The position numbers and the translations under genes were made by a program. Positions 53,301-64,000 of a DNA stretch of 64,000 nucleotides are shown one piece after another. How positions within the stretch are numbered: position 1 is the first letter of the stretch; each line of letters opens with the position of its first letter. Origin of the DNA: Agelaius tricolor (lineage: Eukaryota > Chordata > Aves > Passeriformes > Icteridae); NCBI GenBank assembly GCA_023055355.1, contig JALJCS010000001.1, forward strand, positions 69,605,381 through 69,669,380, written 5' to 3'. The notes under the pieces are model-generated. The model made no database searches, was not told where the DNA came from, and saw nothing but the letters and a program-made list of their open reading frames with translations.

Positions 53301-55269
53301 TGCTTCCTCAAATATGTTTTTTTCTTCTGTTTACATTCATAAATCAAGATGTTTTTAGGACAGAAGATTAGCATTTTGCTTTAGATACTGTGCAGCTTTT
53401 AATAAACTGTAGTAATTTCCATTAACACTTCAAGTCACTGTATCAAGTCTGTTCAATACAAACACTCTTTATCTACCTAGGTTATTTTAAATTTAAGGGC
53501 TGAAAAGCTTCCATATGTATTATGGAAGCCTAACTGGAATACTCATGCATCTGATAGTGTCATCACCTCAATCTTGTGTTGACTTTGTAAACACAGTAAG
53601 ATACTGGGTCAGGTGGCTAAACTCCTTATTCATCCAGAGAGATTTCACCTCAGTTTTCATTTCAGCTATCAGTGTAGTCTCTAACCTGAGGAACCTCTTG
53701 CTCTGAGACTTGCAGGTCAGAGTATAAGCATGTTTTCTTGAAGGAGATGTTATTGTGTGAGATGGGAAATATGAACTCAAAGCCCTTCAGCTGCTCTACT
53801 TGCCTGTGAGCACACTTTTTTACCAATGGTCTTGTGTGGTAAACACAAGATATGTTTATGCCTCCATGAAAAGGAGTAGGTTGCTTGGTGCTTACTGCAA
53901 GATAGCACATGATAAGAGCATGCCCATGGCAGTTACCTGCATATTGGTGGAGGTGCTGACAGCTCCTGCTTTAATTAGCCTGATTTGTTCATCCAGCTGC
54001 GTGGATATATAAGGCTACTCCAAATGTGTTACTCTGCATGTGAAAATGCCCATTACAAATATGAAGAATGTAACACAACTGTTAAATGTATTGTATTTAT
54101 ATGTTTAATAAATGTGTTTAGGAACAATTTTTAAGTGGGATCTCACTCATTTATGCTATGGAGAAGTTTGCCATTGAAAACCTACTGCTTTTCGTTATTC
54201 ACGCAAATATATGAGGGGTCCTGGCAGCTTTCCACTAGCACAGAAGTGTAGTGTGAGCTCTTTGTGGCCAGAGTTTTTAGGTTTAAAAAATAGGTTGTCT
54301 AAGCTCTTGTGAAGTTTTTTGGCCCTCAAACACAATCTCATTGCTAGTAAGAGATGCATAGACTGAAAGGAGGGAGCAGTGATACCAGCTCTGAAGTGAT
54401 GGTGGTGTGGAGTTAGGAACCTTCCTTGCATGTGTCCACCATACTTTGCTTCAGCATCTGCAGCATCTTTATTTTGAAATTTTGGAGGTGCTGGTTTGAA
54501 ATGAATGGCTTCAAGTATTTGTGGAGAGACTCTTCTGAATAAGTGATGTTTTTCTGTGTGAAAACCTGGAAACTGGATTAACAGGCAAAAATACTCATGC
54601 CCAAGGTGGCAGGGTACATAACTACTTAAAGCCTACTTCTAGCTTGTCTTAGGCTGTGACTGTTTACTTGATACTAAAATACAAATTACAAATGTCATTC
54701 TTTAAAGTGAAATGGTTTGATTTTCAATAATAGTTTTTAAAATAAAAATATTTATCAAGCTGTGTAAATAATATGGTATCTGGGAAAGGAATATATTTTT
54801 CTTTTCCAAGGCAAGAAAACTTAGCCATCTTGGAGTACACCTACAGTAGCTGAGTAACTGGGATAAGTGCTCAAGAGTCTTAAAAGATAATTTGCGGTCT
54901 CCATAATTTTTTAATTGGCATATTAAATCTTAACTTTAAATAGTTTTTCTTTTCTTCAACCAATATCTGGTTTTCTCTGTATTCAGAGCCTTTTTTTCCC
55001 TCTTGTTCTTACACATCTTTCACAGCCTTCACCAGCTATGCCCGTGACTGGAGAAGCCTTCCTTGGTCTCTGTCCCTTGCTCCTCTCAGTTTCAGTGTTT
55101 TATGTGTCAGTCTTTGCTTGAAAGAACCTCTCTGGTTACTGTTCTCCAAGTTCTGTCCCTCCCTGAAGCCAAAGCCCTGAGCTGTGCAGGTGCAGTGGCT
55201 GTGTCTTCCTTACACAGCGTGCGCTGCTCTCTGTTTGCTCCCATGTTTTGTTGCTGTACTGGCCTTTCC

Positions 55270-55362
55270 CAGCCTTGAGCTTTCCAAAGCAGGAGCTGTT
55301 TTTCAGTACTTTAGATATTGTGCCCTTTGTGCAAGAAAGGCTCCATAAACAAACAATAAAAT
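55270..55362 (+). mobile_element. Probable L2/CR1-superfamily LINE tail
   Basis: CTTTCCAAAGCAGGAGCTGT, then TTTCAGTACTTTAGATATTG, then GGCTCCATAAACAAACAATA resemble the 3' UTR layout of old amniote L2-related elements (a CTC..GGGCAGGGACTGTC block, a short spacer, then a terminal AATAAA-like repeat). No coding part is clear upstream. It may be related to the tail at 31.3-31.4 kb. Confidence 0.42.
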
Positions 55363-58300
55363 ACTTGAATTGGGTTCTTGTGTAGGCAGTGTTCACTCAT
55401 GTTTGGAATAGCAGTATTCCAGATCTATGCCTCTCAGTTTGTTTATGGTAATTTTGGGAAGTACATTCTGTATTGAAAGGGTTCGTGCTTGTTCCTGCCT
55501 GGCCTGTTAGAAAATTATTTTAATCGGTGGAAAACCTTCTTAAATACAGATGACCTTTAATTTATGTAAATAATTGTTGTGATGAGATGCTTTTAAATTG
55601 TTTTGAGATGCTGATAGTTCTGAATTACTCCTGATTTAAGGGTTAGGTCTTCAGTTCTTCACATCTAGACCATCTAGACCTTTATTGTTACACTGGATTT
55701 ATAATGATTGAAGTTTATGCTACAAAAGGAACACCATAAAAATTTGAATCCCAGCTGAACATTAAGCTCCTTTCCCTAGCATTTCCTGATAAAATGAGAA
55801 AAAAGGGAATGCAGTATTATAGAGTGCATTTATATTGAGAAACATTACCAAGATATCGTGAATGTAAACATATGCAGATGTGCTACTTAGTATCTCTTGA
55901 TCTCGTCTGTGTGTGGGAGTAATGGCTGGTAATGAATCCATCTCAGACTTCAGAAAACAAGTAGAAATACTAGAACTTATGAATCTATCTGCAAACATAG
56001 CTTCTGTTACCTCTTTCTGACTTTTTCTTCTACAAGGAAAGAACCTAAAAAGATTTCAGAGAATCATCCTATCTTGTTGGTTCTTTACTAACTTTGTAAT
56101 ATTGAAGTCTAATACTGAATGCTGCCAAAGCAGTCTCTCTAGAGATGTTTTCCTGTGTCTCCTATAAGGTTCAGTGCCTCATAAAATCTCATCAGTGCCG
56201 TTTCATCCAAGGGAATTGTTGCAGCCCCATCCATGACAGAGCACCTTGAGCAGGTTGTTGGCTCAGGGGTGAGCACTGCAGCTACCCAGGCACCCTGCTT
56301 TAAGGAGTACAGTAATGGAGATGTGGGTGTTCTGCAGAGACAGAACAACTCTTGAGATGGTGTGGGGGTTCTGCTCTCCTGTAATCTGGTTAATGTTGTG
56401 AAACAAGTGCTCTTCTGAAGAACAGTGGAAATGAGTATCTGTGACCTTGTTTTAGCACGCCATTGGCTGGCTGCATTTGCTGGTTACTTAAAAGACTTCA
56501 TAGCTGCTTGTTCATGTGGAGACACTTTTGGAAAACCTCCAAGAGAAAGCTAGGAGCACAAGGCTTCTCTAACTTAATGTTACAAGACTGGGTCTGAAAT
56601 ATAACTTATGCTGAAGAAGCTGGCCATTGATGCTTGTTTTCTTAAAAATCAGGGTCTTCATGAGCCTGAAGATCTCCCAGAAGTCAGGAAGCTGAGAACT
56701 GGCTGAGAGATAAAGAGAGATTTAATCTGAGTCCTGAGGTGACCAGGCTGATGGTGATAAACTAGGAAAAAAAGTTTCTGTTAGGATGGGTTTCAAAGGT
56801 TGTGTTTTATTTAGCTTTCTTTGTAATGTATGTATCAGCTGAACAGTGGTACTATCTGCTTGCTTTGGGGTCTGCATTTGCTTTTATTCCACTGCAAGAC
56901 ACCTGAGGCTGTGGTGTCTCAAGTGATACATGACTTAATTGCCTAAACATGGTAACTGGATGGTGAGTTTGAGACCTTAAGGTCCAGAGGGCTGTTAAGT
57001 CCCAGTCAGTATTGCTGGAGGCACAAGGCTTGTATTAAGGTGATAAAATTCCTTCTTGAAACCTGAAAACTGATCTGCTGGACAAATCATGAGAAAAAAG
57101 GGACACTTAACCTAGCCCTGCAAATAGTAGAATGTGGGAGTTTGCTTTAAGAAGATGCTCCAAGAAAGACTATGTATAAGGATTTAGCTTAAATTATAAA
57201 TCACTGATCTGGATTGTTTCCACACAGAGAAAAAGGTTGATGCTATAGTATAACAGGCATTTGAATTGCTCATATAAGTAAGGGTTAGTTTTAGTCTTTA
57301 GACTCAACATCAAGGAAGAAGGGGAGAAGAGATGGGATTTCACTTTTTTTATTCTTGAGATAACGAGCATAGAAAAACAACACATGTGAAAATGGATTAA
57401 AAAAGTAGCTTGATGCTACAAAATTTTATATGTAATAAACTGATGATAGCTAATAAAAATATATTAAATATTATTAGACATAAACCTTTGATTGTTAAAG
57501 TCCTGTAAAATGTTTTTATTGCTTTTCTAAATCTTGCCACATTTACACTCCAATAACAAAAAAAAATGCATTCCGTGGTTCTGAGTCCCTTCAGCTAAAT
57601 TCCCATGTCCATATGCAGACAAAAGGGGGCTTGTTAAGACCTACTCACCATGGAAGTAACCACTTCAGGTAATCATGCTACCCTATTCTTTTCCTACTTT
57701 GAAATTTCCATTAAAGGGCTTTTAATATTTCAACCTAATTCAGTCAATCTAAGCTATCCAAGCGGAAGCTTGTTTGTAATGAAAATGGGTTACATTTATA
57801 TCTATTCATTTGGTACTATATTATTTTTTGCAGTCAGAAAGGCTTTGTTAATTATTTGACTCTACCAGACTCTTCGGAGAATGGAGGTATTGGAGTTTTA
57901 CTGCCAAAAATACTTTGTGAAAGGCAATTAAGAAAATGTTTTATGATGGTGTCACCAGTCTCACTTTCAGTCATTTATTGTTTGATTGGATAGAGGCTTC
58001 GTGCTCCTGTCTTAATAACCTTACTAAATTAAGAGGAGTTGTCAGAATATAAAACAAATACGAGATTTTGGCTGTGGTAGAATTTAGTGCTGCAACTGAA
58101 AGAATTAGCAGGTATGGTATCTAATTTTCATGCTACTGTAACAGAAACAAAGTAATGCAAGGAACAGGTGAGAATTGCATCATATCATTTCCCCCGTCTC
58201 TTAAATTCTAGTCCTAAACTCAATACAGGCATAGGCTTTCTTATGTTAGTGTTCTGTCAGACTTACTGTCTCCTGGTTTTTGCCTTTAAAAAGGTGAAGA

Positions 58301-58532
58301 AAATAGTAGTGTTGGTAATGTTTCACGTGTGCACGTATCTTCTCAGTTCATTTGCCTTTGGGTTATTATTCTGAGTAAAGATTATGTGTGAAGAATGTGT
58401 AATGAGAACTTGATAGCAGAGATGCAGAGACTTGGCTTGACCACAGTATCTTGGGGCATTTAGGATGTATTTTAAAGGCCCAGCAGAGGAAGAGTTTGAC
58501 TGTGCTTTTATAGAATAAAATTTATCCCCTCT

Positions 58533-58587
58533 GGGTTTTGGGGTTTTTTTGTTGTTGTTGTTGTTTTGGGTTTTTTTTTTTTTTTTT
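58533..58587. repeat. T/G tract with (GTT)n and T17
   Basis: G/T runs, a (GTT)5-type stretch at about 58551-58565, then 17 T at 58571-58587. Simple sequence; the Lys/Asn/Thr-rich frames on the minus strand are artefacts. Confidence 0.85.
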
Positions 58588-60159
58588 GGTAATACATTAA
58601 AAGCAGAACATTCTTCCAAAGTATTCCTGAAGTGAGTCTTCTGAGGCTGGAAGACTGAGAACATCTGCACGTCTCACTGTTCAGAAATGGGGTAGCAGAG
58701 GTTGGACAATCTGCCTTGTCCTGTGCTATGCTGGTGCTCCCAAAGAGCCCAGGCAAGGTCTAAAAACAAGGCCCTAGATGGTTGCTGGGTATCTTCATGG
58801 GAATTTTGCTGGAGTGTGTACTGCAATGTGCTGAAAATCCCAGGGACAATGTGAATTCAGCATATTATTTGAACATTTGCTTTATGACCTTTTATTTTTC
58901 ATTGAAAATTTATGATCATATTTGTCTCTTTGTTTCTGACTTCCCCCTTCTTTGTCCTTCTCAAGGTTGCATGTAACATTTTAAGTTCAAGTATGCTATT
59001 GCAGCACTGGTAACAGCAGAATGCTTTGGATAATGTTGCATAGCAACATAAAATTTAATTTGTGTCAAATGTTTTGGCATTCTCCAAATGTGACTTTTTT
59101 CATCCTTTTCTTTTTCACTTAAACTGCATTGCCATCGATTGGGGTGAAACTTGGTATACTGGAACATTGTGAAGATTGTTTTAATCAAAGCAATGCCCAG
59201 CATCCAAAATTGTCTGGAGTTTTCATTTTTGTCTCGCATTAGTTTAACGCCCTGTCAGCCATAAGAAACCTGAAATGGTGTGTGAAAGGAAGATTGTTTC
59301 ATTTCTGAACTTTTATGCAGCCCAAAATTATATTCTCTTCTTGTGATTACTCTTATTTCATATTCCCCTTGTGTGTACAGTCAATTTTCCAATGACATAA
59401 GTGCAACTATATTATCCATTGGTTAACCAGGGAATAGAGTTGGTGAATAGTCTTTTCCTGCTTCAGCAAAGCACGTTGAGTTTAAAAATCAAACATTTTT
59501 TCTAGAAATTGCCTAAGAAACCATTGTTCCAAATGGATTTTGAACCAGAGTATTCTTATAAGGAGCATGGACATTTTGGCCATTTCTGGGGAAGGCCTAG
59601 ATAGAAGTGAGGGGAGTGAATTTAAAGAATTAATGTCTCTTGAGGTATATGCTTAATTATACTCAAGAGAACATCTGACCCATGAAAAATTAAGTCAAAC
59701 AGAGACATGAATATTCTACCTGACCACTGATTTAATTGTATATATATGAGGGTAACTGAAGAAGCAGCAACTTAATTAGAATGTATATCTGTGTGTGATA
59801 TGTGTGATTTGGTTAAAGGCAGAGTGGAAAAGTCTGTCTTTCCCTTTGGTGAAGTACTTTAGTAGTGAGTGTGTTCTAGAGACTGGACTTCCAGGCTGAC
59901 ACTCTCATCTCAGATATGTTTTTCTATGGCTAAACATGTGGTTCTGGAACTGTTCAGCCAAAGGTGCAATAGGCTTGGTTACAGCAGGGTGACAGAGATG
60001 GCTCTCTGAGCCTCAGCTGTCCTACCATGCAGCTCAGCAGCATGAGTGGTTTGAGGGGGCTTGAGCTGCGAGGTCTGTAGAAATGGTGAAGCTCTCTTAA
60101 GGGGAATGCAGAAGGAGGAGGGGGAACAGATCCATGTTTTAACAAGAGACATTTTGATT

Positions 60160-60366
60160 AGGTGATAGGAAAGAATTTTTTTTGTCAGACAGTGCCAGGT
60201 GTTGCCCACCAGAAGGGCTTGGTAACCTCCACTATTGGAGACTTGTAGCTCCCTTGGTCATGATACTGAGCAATCTGATGCAGCTTCAAATTTGGATTTG
60301 TTTTGGACTGCAAAATGTCCAGTGACCTCTAGAGGTCCTATCCAGCTCAAAGCATTCTATGATTTT
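60160..60366 (+). mobile_element. Diverged CR1 LINE 3' end, sense
   Basis: The last 60 bases (CCAGTGACCTCTAGAGGTCC, CAGCTCAAAGCATTCTATGA, TTTTG) match the sense CR1 terminus (GATCTTTAAGGTCCCTTCCAACCCAAACCATTCTATGATT). Upstream to about 60160 (GATAGGAAAGAATTTTTTTT, then a GTTGCCCACCAGAAGGGCTT block) the order of CR1 3' UTR blocks is kept at low identity. It is an older copy than those in intron 2. Confidence 0.75.
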
Positions 60367-61159
60367 GGCTGATTCTCCAGATGAATATCCAGATTCTTGG
60401 GCTGTTGAAATCAGTCTGTAATGAAGCCTGTGTAGTGACATCTTCGCTTTTGTTGAAGGATAGATCACCTTAAGCTTAATTCATGGACTTATAAAAAAAA
60501 AAAAAATGCAGATCTATGGTTGCAGTGTGGCCAAAGTTTGCTTTTTTCTGCTTTCCTTTACCTTTGTTTTTTATGCCAAGTTTTATAAGAGTATATAAAC
60601 ATGAAAAGGTTTCTTTGATAACTAGCTTCTATGTGAAAACAGCATATTTCCCCTTTCAACACATAATGACTACAAGCAAGGAATGTGTTTAACCAAAATC
60701 TTTACCTAAGGCATTCCAAAGAAATATTTCAGGTCTCTTCTGTACATTTTGTTCCTACTCCTAGTTAGTAATATGTTTTGCCATCAGTCTCAGGTAAATT
60801 CTGCAAATGTAGTTGCTATAGAATTCAGGGTAGCTGGAGTTAAATGACTATTTTGACCACATCTCTTCAGCTGCTATGAAATACATAAGTCACTACCATA
60901 ATCTGACAGCATGATTTGTGTCTGAATATGCAGTTTCATATCTCAGAATCCCGCAACAGCATTTTTTCTTTATCAGTTCTGAACACATTTCATTTTAAAA
61001 TTCGTTTAGAAGGACTAAGAGTGGAGATAAAAAGTTACCATGCATTTTTAAATGTTTCTGTTGTCACTAATAGTCCTCTAATGGCAATAAAATGAATTTT
61101 GGGAACTTTTTAAAGACACAGTCTGGTGACATGTAGCTGTAGAAGTTTGTGTACCATTT

Positions 61160-62025
61160 TATGGTGGTTGGACCTGGGTTGGATGCCTGGTGCCCACCAA
61201 AGCCCCTTCAACTGGACAGGGGAGAGAAGATAGGGAAAAAAAGGCTGTTGGGGTGAGGGAAGGACATGGAGATATCACTCACCAGTTGCCATCATGGGCA
61301 AGCCAGACTTAAGGAAATTAGTTTAAATCATTCCCAATCAAAAGCAAAGCTGGATAATGAGAAAGAAAACAAATCCTAAAACCACATACCCCACTCTCCT
61401 GCCTGGGATTAGCTTTGTTCCCGATTCCCTACCTCCTCCCCACACTCAGTGGCACAGGGAGCTAGGGAATGGGGTTAGCAGCAAGTTAATCCCATGCTGG
61501 TTGTGCCACTGCTTCCACTCAAGAAGGAAGTCCTTCCCCTGCTCCACCGCCATGTCCCTCCCACAGGAGGCACTCTTCCATGAACTTCTCAGAGGAGTCT
61601 TTCCCACAGATTTCAGTTCTTCACAGGCTGCTCCAGCATGGGTCCTTTTTTTTTTCTTTCCATGAAGTGCAGCCTCCAGGAACAGGTTGCTCCAGCATGG
61701 GTCACCCATGGGATCACAAGTCCCGGGTCACAATTGTCTTTGGGCATCCACCTGCTCCAGCATGGGCTTCTCCACAGGCTACGGATGGATCTCATGGTCT
61801 GCGCCACCAGCTGCAGGAGAATTTTGGCTCCAGAGACTGGATCACCTCCTGCTCCTCTGTCTTCACTGACCTTGGGGTCTGCAGAATTTCTCTTATATAT
61901 TCCCACTCTTCTCTAGTCTGACCTCAGTTACTTCTGTGCAATAACATTTTTTTTCCTTTTAAAATCTGTTATCCCAGAGGCACAAGCACTCTGCTTGATG
62001 GGATAAAAGCATTCTGTGGTACTCT
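61160..62025 (+). mobile_element. Avian ERVL-like solo LTR with internal repeats
   Basis: It opens with ATGGTGGTTGGACCTGGGTT and GCCTGGTGCCCACCAAAGCC, then CTGGACAGGGGAGAGAAG and CACTCACCAGTTGCCATCAT. This is a familiar bird LTR family with a typical TGTGGTGGTTTGACAC start (here changed). The middle contains CTCCAGCATGGG three times (61631, 61690, 61755) inside degenerate units of about 60 bases. Near the end are TTCACTGACCTTGGGGTCTG and CTGTTATCCCAGAGGC, as in the family. No internal retroviral gene lies beside it. The start is good to a few bases; the 3' end is approximate and I could not find a target duplication. The many open frames across it are by-products of its GC-rich repeats. Confidence 0.75.
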
Positions 62026-63720
62026 TTGTTTCCTGTGTTCTATTTATTTACTTAATGTATTTACCTCTTACTTTTTTTCCTCCTTTTCAGATTTAAATAA
62101 GTTTTGAGTTCAGTTGAATGATCTACCATTTCAAAGCATTTTGTATGCCTTGAGATTTTGCTTACTCTTTAGATCATGTGCTGTTGTAATCAGCTTTCTG
62201 TTTGGCCTTTTGATAATTTGATGATATCTGTGTTATTACATTATTGATTCAAATGAAATTATAATTATCTTGATGTTAAAGATATTATTTTGTTAAAGTA
62301 ATTTGTTAAAGATATTACTTTGCAAGGTCAATCATTTCAACAGAATAGAGAAATATGGGAAGAAAATAGTACAGATTACAAATCTAGGCCAAAAATGTAA
62401 TGAAATATGGTTGGGTTTTTGTAACATTAAGGACAACAACTGATAAAAAACAAACTGAAAGTGATGTTATGTAATCAGAGTAGTGACTCTCATATGAGTT
62501 TGCAGTGTGTAAGGCTAAAGAGAAGCAGATGTGAAGATATTTTACTCTATATGGTATACTTCTGTCTAGTACTTCAGTATCAGAAAAATGTTGACCAAAC
62601 AGTTTTCTAAAAAAAGAGAAGTGGGGATAACAATTTTCCTACATGCATTTCAATATATGGAAATATTTTAAATGGAAGTGGTAATGATTTGGAGGTTTGC
62701 AGTGCATAATAAAATATTTTAAGAACCTTTAATTTTTAAAATTAAATTTAATTAGCTCAACTGTTGGCAGCAGTGTTAGTGCCTGTGTGCCAATTTATTG
62801 ATCTGAGCACAAAGTCTGGGTTTGAACAGTGTTGATTTAAGGCAGGGAAATGCCTTCATTTCCTTACAGATGAGAAGAACAAAAGCTTTGTTTGCCAATT
62901 TCTGTGAACAATCAGCATCTCCCTCTTACCCTTGAACTGAGAGGCTCAGTGGTCTTTGGAGTAGTGCCTGCAGAGTGGAACACTGCTATCTCACTCAGGA
63001 CCTTTGTCATTTGGGGAGCAGCATGCTGAAAGCTGAGACAAAAATACTATTGCTCTCCTCTTGCTTGTGAAATGAAAGTGTCTCTATGTATCAACACTGG
63101 GCTGTTTACAATTGTTTTTTTAAATAATGGAGACTTGAAAAGACCTCATCACAAAGGCAGTGTCAGTAACTGTGGGGAGAGCCTTTATCTGTAAGGCTTG
63201 CAATCTCTTTTACAATAGAAGCCTCCTAATTTGAGATTATTCTTTTTCCAGTGGCACATTCCAAAAGGGAAACACATTTGTTTGGATATAAACAATAAAG
63301 AATTGTTTATAGAAAGTGGTATATCCCTATGGACATTTTTTCATAGGACTTTTGCACCAAATCTCTTATGAATCGTGTCACTGCTGTACTTAAGGAGATC
63401 ACAACAACCATTAAAACTGAAGTATTGCCATCTATTGTTAGGTTGTTGTTCCTGTTTTGAACTATTATAATCTTTTAATACCATAGATGGTTTCTTTTCT
63501 TTCAACCTTTCTTCTGTTTTACTGTCTAAATATTAAAATTAGAAGTGTATCTTCACATGAATGCCTGTATGAGTCCCAGTTGTGACACTTCTTGTATTTG
63601 TGAAAACACACTTGTTAATCCAACATTTTAATTTCTCTCCCATCATGATTTTTAAAATTTCTTTATTCCCTCTCCCCCACTAATGTAGAAAAGTAAATGT
63701 TATTATCAGTGCTTACTGAG

Positions 63721-63768
63721 CCTATTGTAAAGACTCATAAAGAACCTATTGTAAAGACTTGTAAAGAA
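63721..63768. repeat. 24-bp tandem duplication
   Basis: CCTATTGTAAAGACTCATAA plus AGAA is followed directly by a copy with two adjacent changes (CA to TG). A recent slippage-type duplication near the window end. Confidence 0.92.
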
Positions 63769-64000
63769 TCGTCATCTTCATCCCTTTTTGCAAATATTTC
63801 AGATTTTTCTTCAGTTATTTGTTACTGTTAACCTTGCTCTTTTTGCAAATGTCTTTTTAGACAGTCAAACCTCAACTGAATTTCTCAGCAGGGATTTGCC
63901 TGTTCATTTTTATAGCTTATATTAAATGTGAGATGCCTAATTCTTACTGTTTCTGTTGTTCCTATAGCAACTAGATAGGGGGAGATGCAGTAGCATCACT

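Noticed and set aside
55010..55270. Coding C-terminus for the second LINE tail
   Set aside because: The frames upstream do not show the WNSLP...SLSSFK motif, so only the short tail was called.
61357..61921. Several overlapping 60-113-codon open frames on both strands
   Set aside because: They lie wholly inside the repetitive GC-rich LTR, overlap one another in opposite directions, and encode no known domain.

Overview
The window is vertebrate nuclear DNA, almost certainly avian and probably from a songbird. It is AT-rich, almost wholly intronic, and carries bird-type CR1 LINE fragments and solo LTRs resembling families I know from passerine genomes. The species call is an inference from repeat content. 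No prokaryotic, organellar or free viral features were seen.

Only one gene can be supported: an internal part of CDK19, the Mediator-kinase paralogue of CDK8, on the + strand. Three coding exons are present: exon 2 at 1573-1648, exon 3 at 29322-29432 and exon 4 at 39593-39733. Each has a consensus AG acceptor and a perfect GTAAGT donor. Together they encode about residues 43-152 of the kinase: the catalytic lysine of the ALKQ motif, the SMSACRE alpha-C helix, the hinge, and the HRD catalytic loop. Six residues that differ between CDK8 and CDK19 all carry the CDK19 state. Exon 1 with its promoter lies upstream of the window, and exon 5 (starting at KPANIL) onward lies downstream.

Layout: the end of intron 1 (1-1572); exon 2; intron 2 of 27.7 kb; exon 3; intron 3 of 10.2 kb; exon 4; and more than 24 kb of intron 4. 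Intron 2 holds a frameshifted CR1 reverse-transcriptase fragment, two CR1 3' ends in antisense, a short CR1 piece, two LTRs (one with a perfect 6-bp target duplication) and an unclassified LTR-like repeat. Intron 3 holds an ancient L2/CR1-type LINE tail with its C-terminal reading frame still open, a perfect 31-bp hairpin, and an orphan reading frame with a predicted membrane segment just upstream of exon 4. Intron 4 holds a MIR-like SINE relic, a second LINE tail, a worn CR1 3' end, an ERVL-like LTR with internal repeats, and two clean short tandem repeats.

I found no convincing new gene system. The least ordinary items are the perfect 31-bp inverted repeat at 34016-34084, the internally repetitive LTR at about 61160-62025, the still-open LINE C-terminus at 31.1-31.26 kb, and the membrane-type reading frame at 38879-39298.
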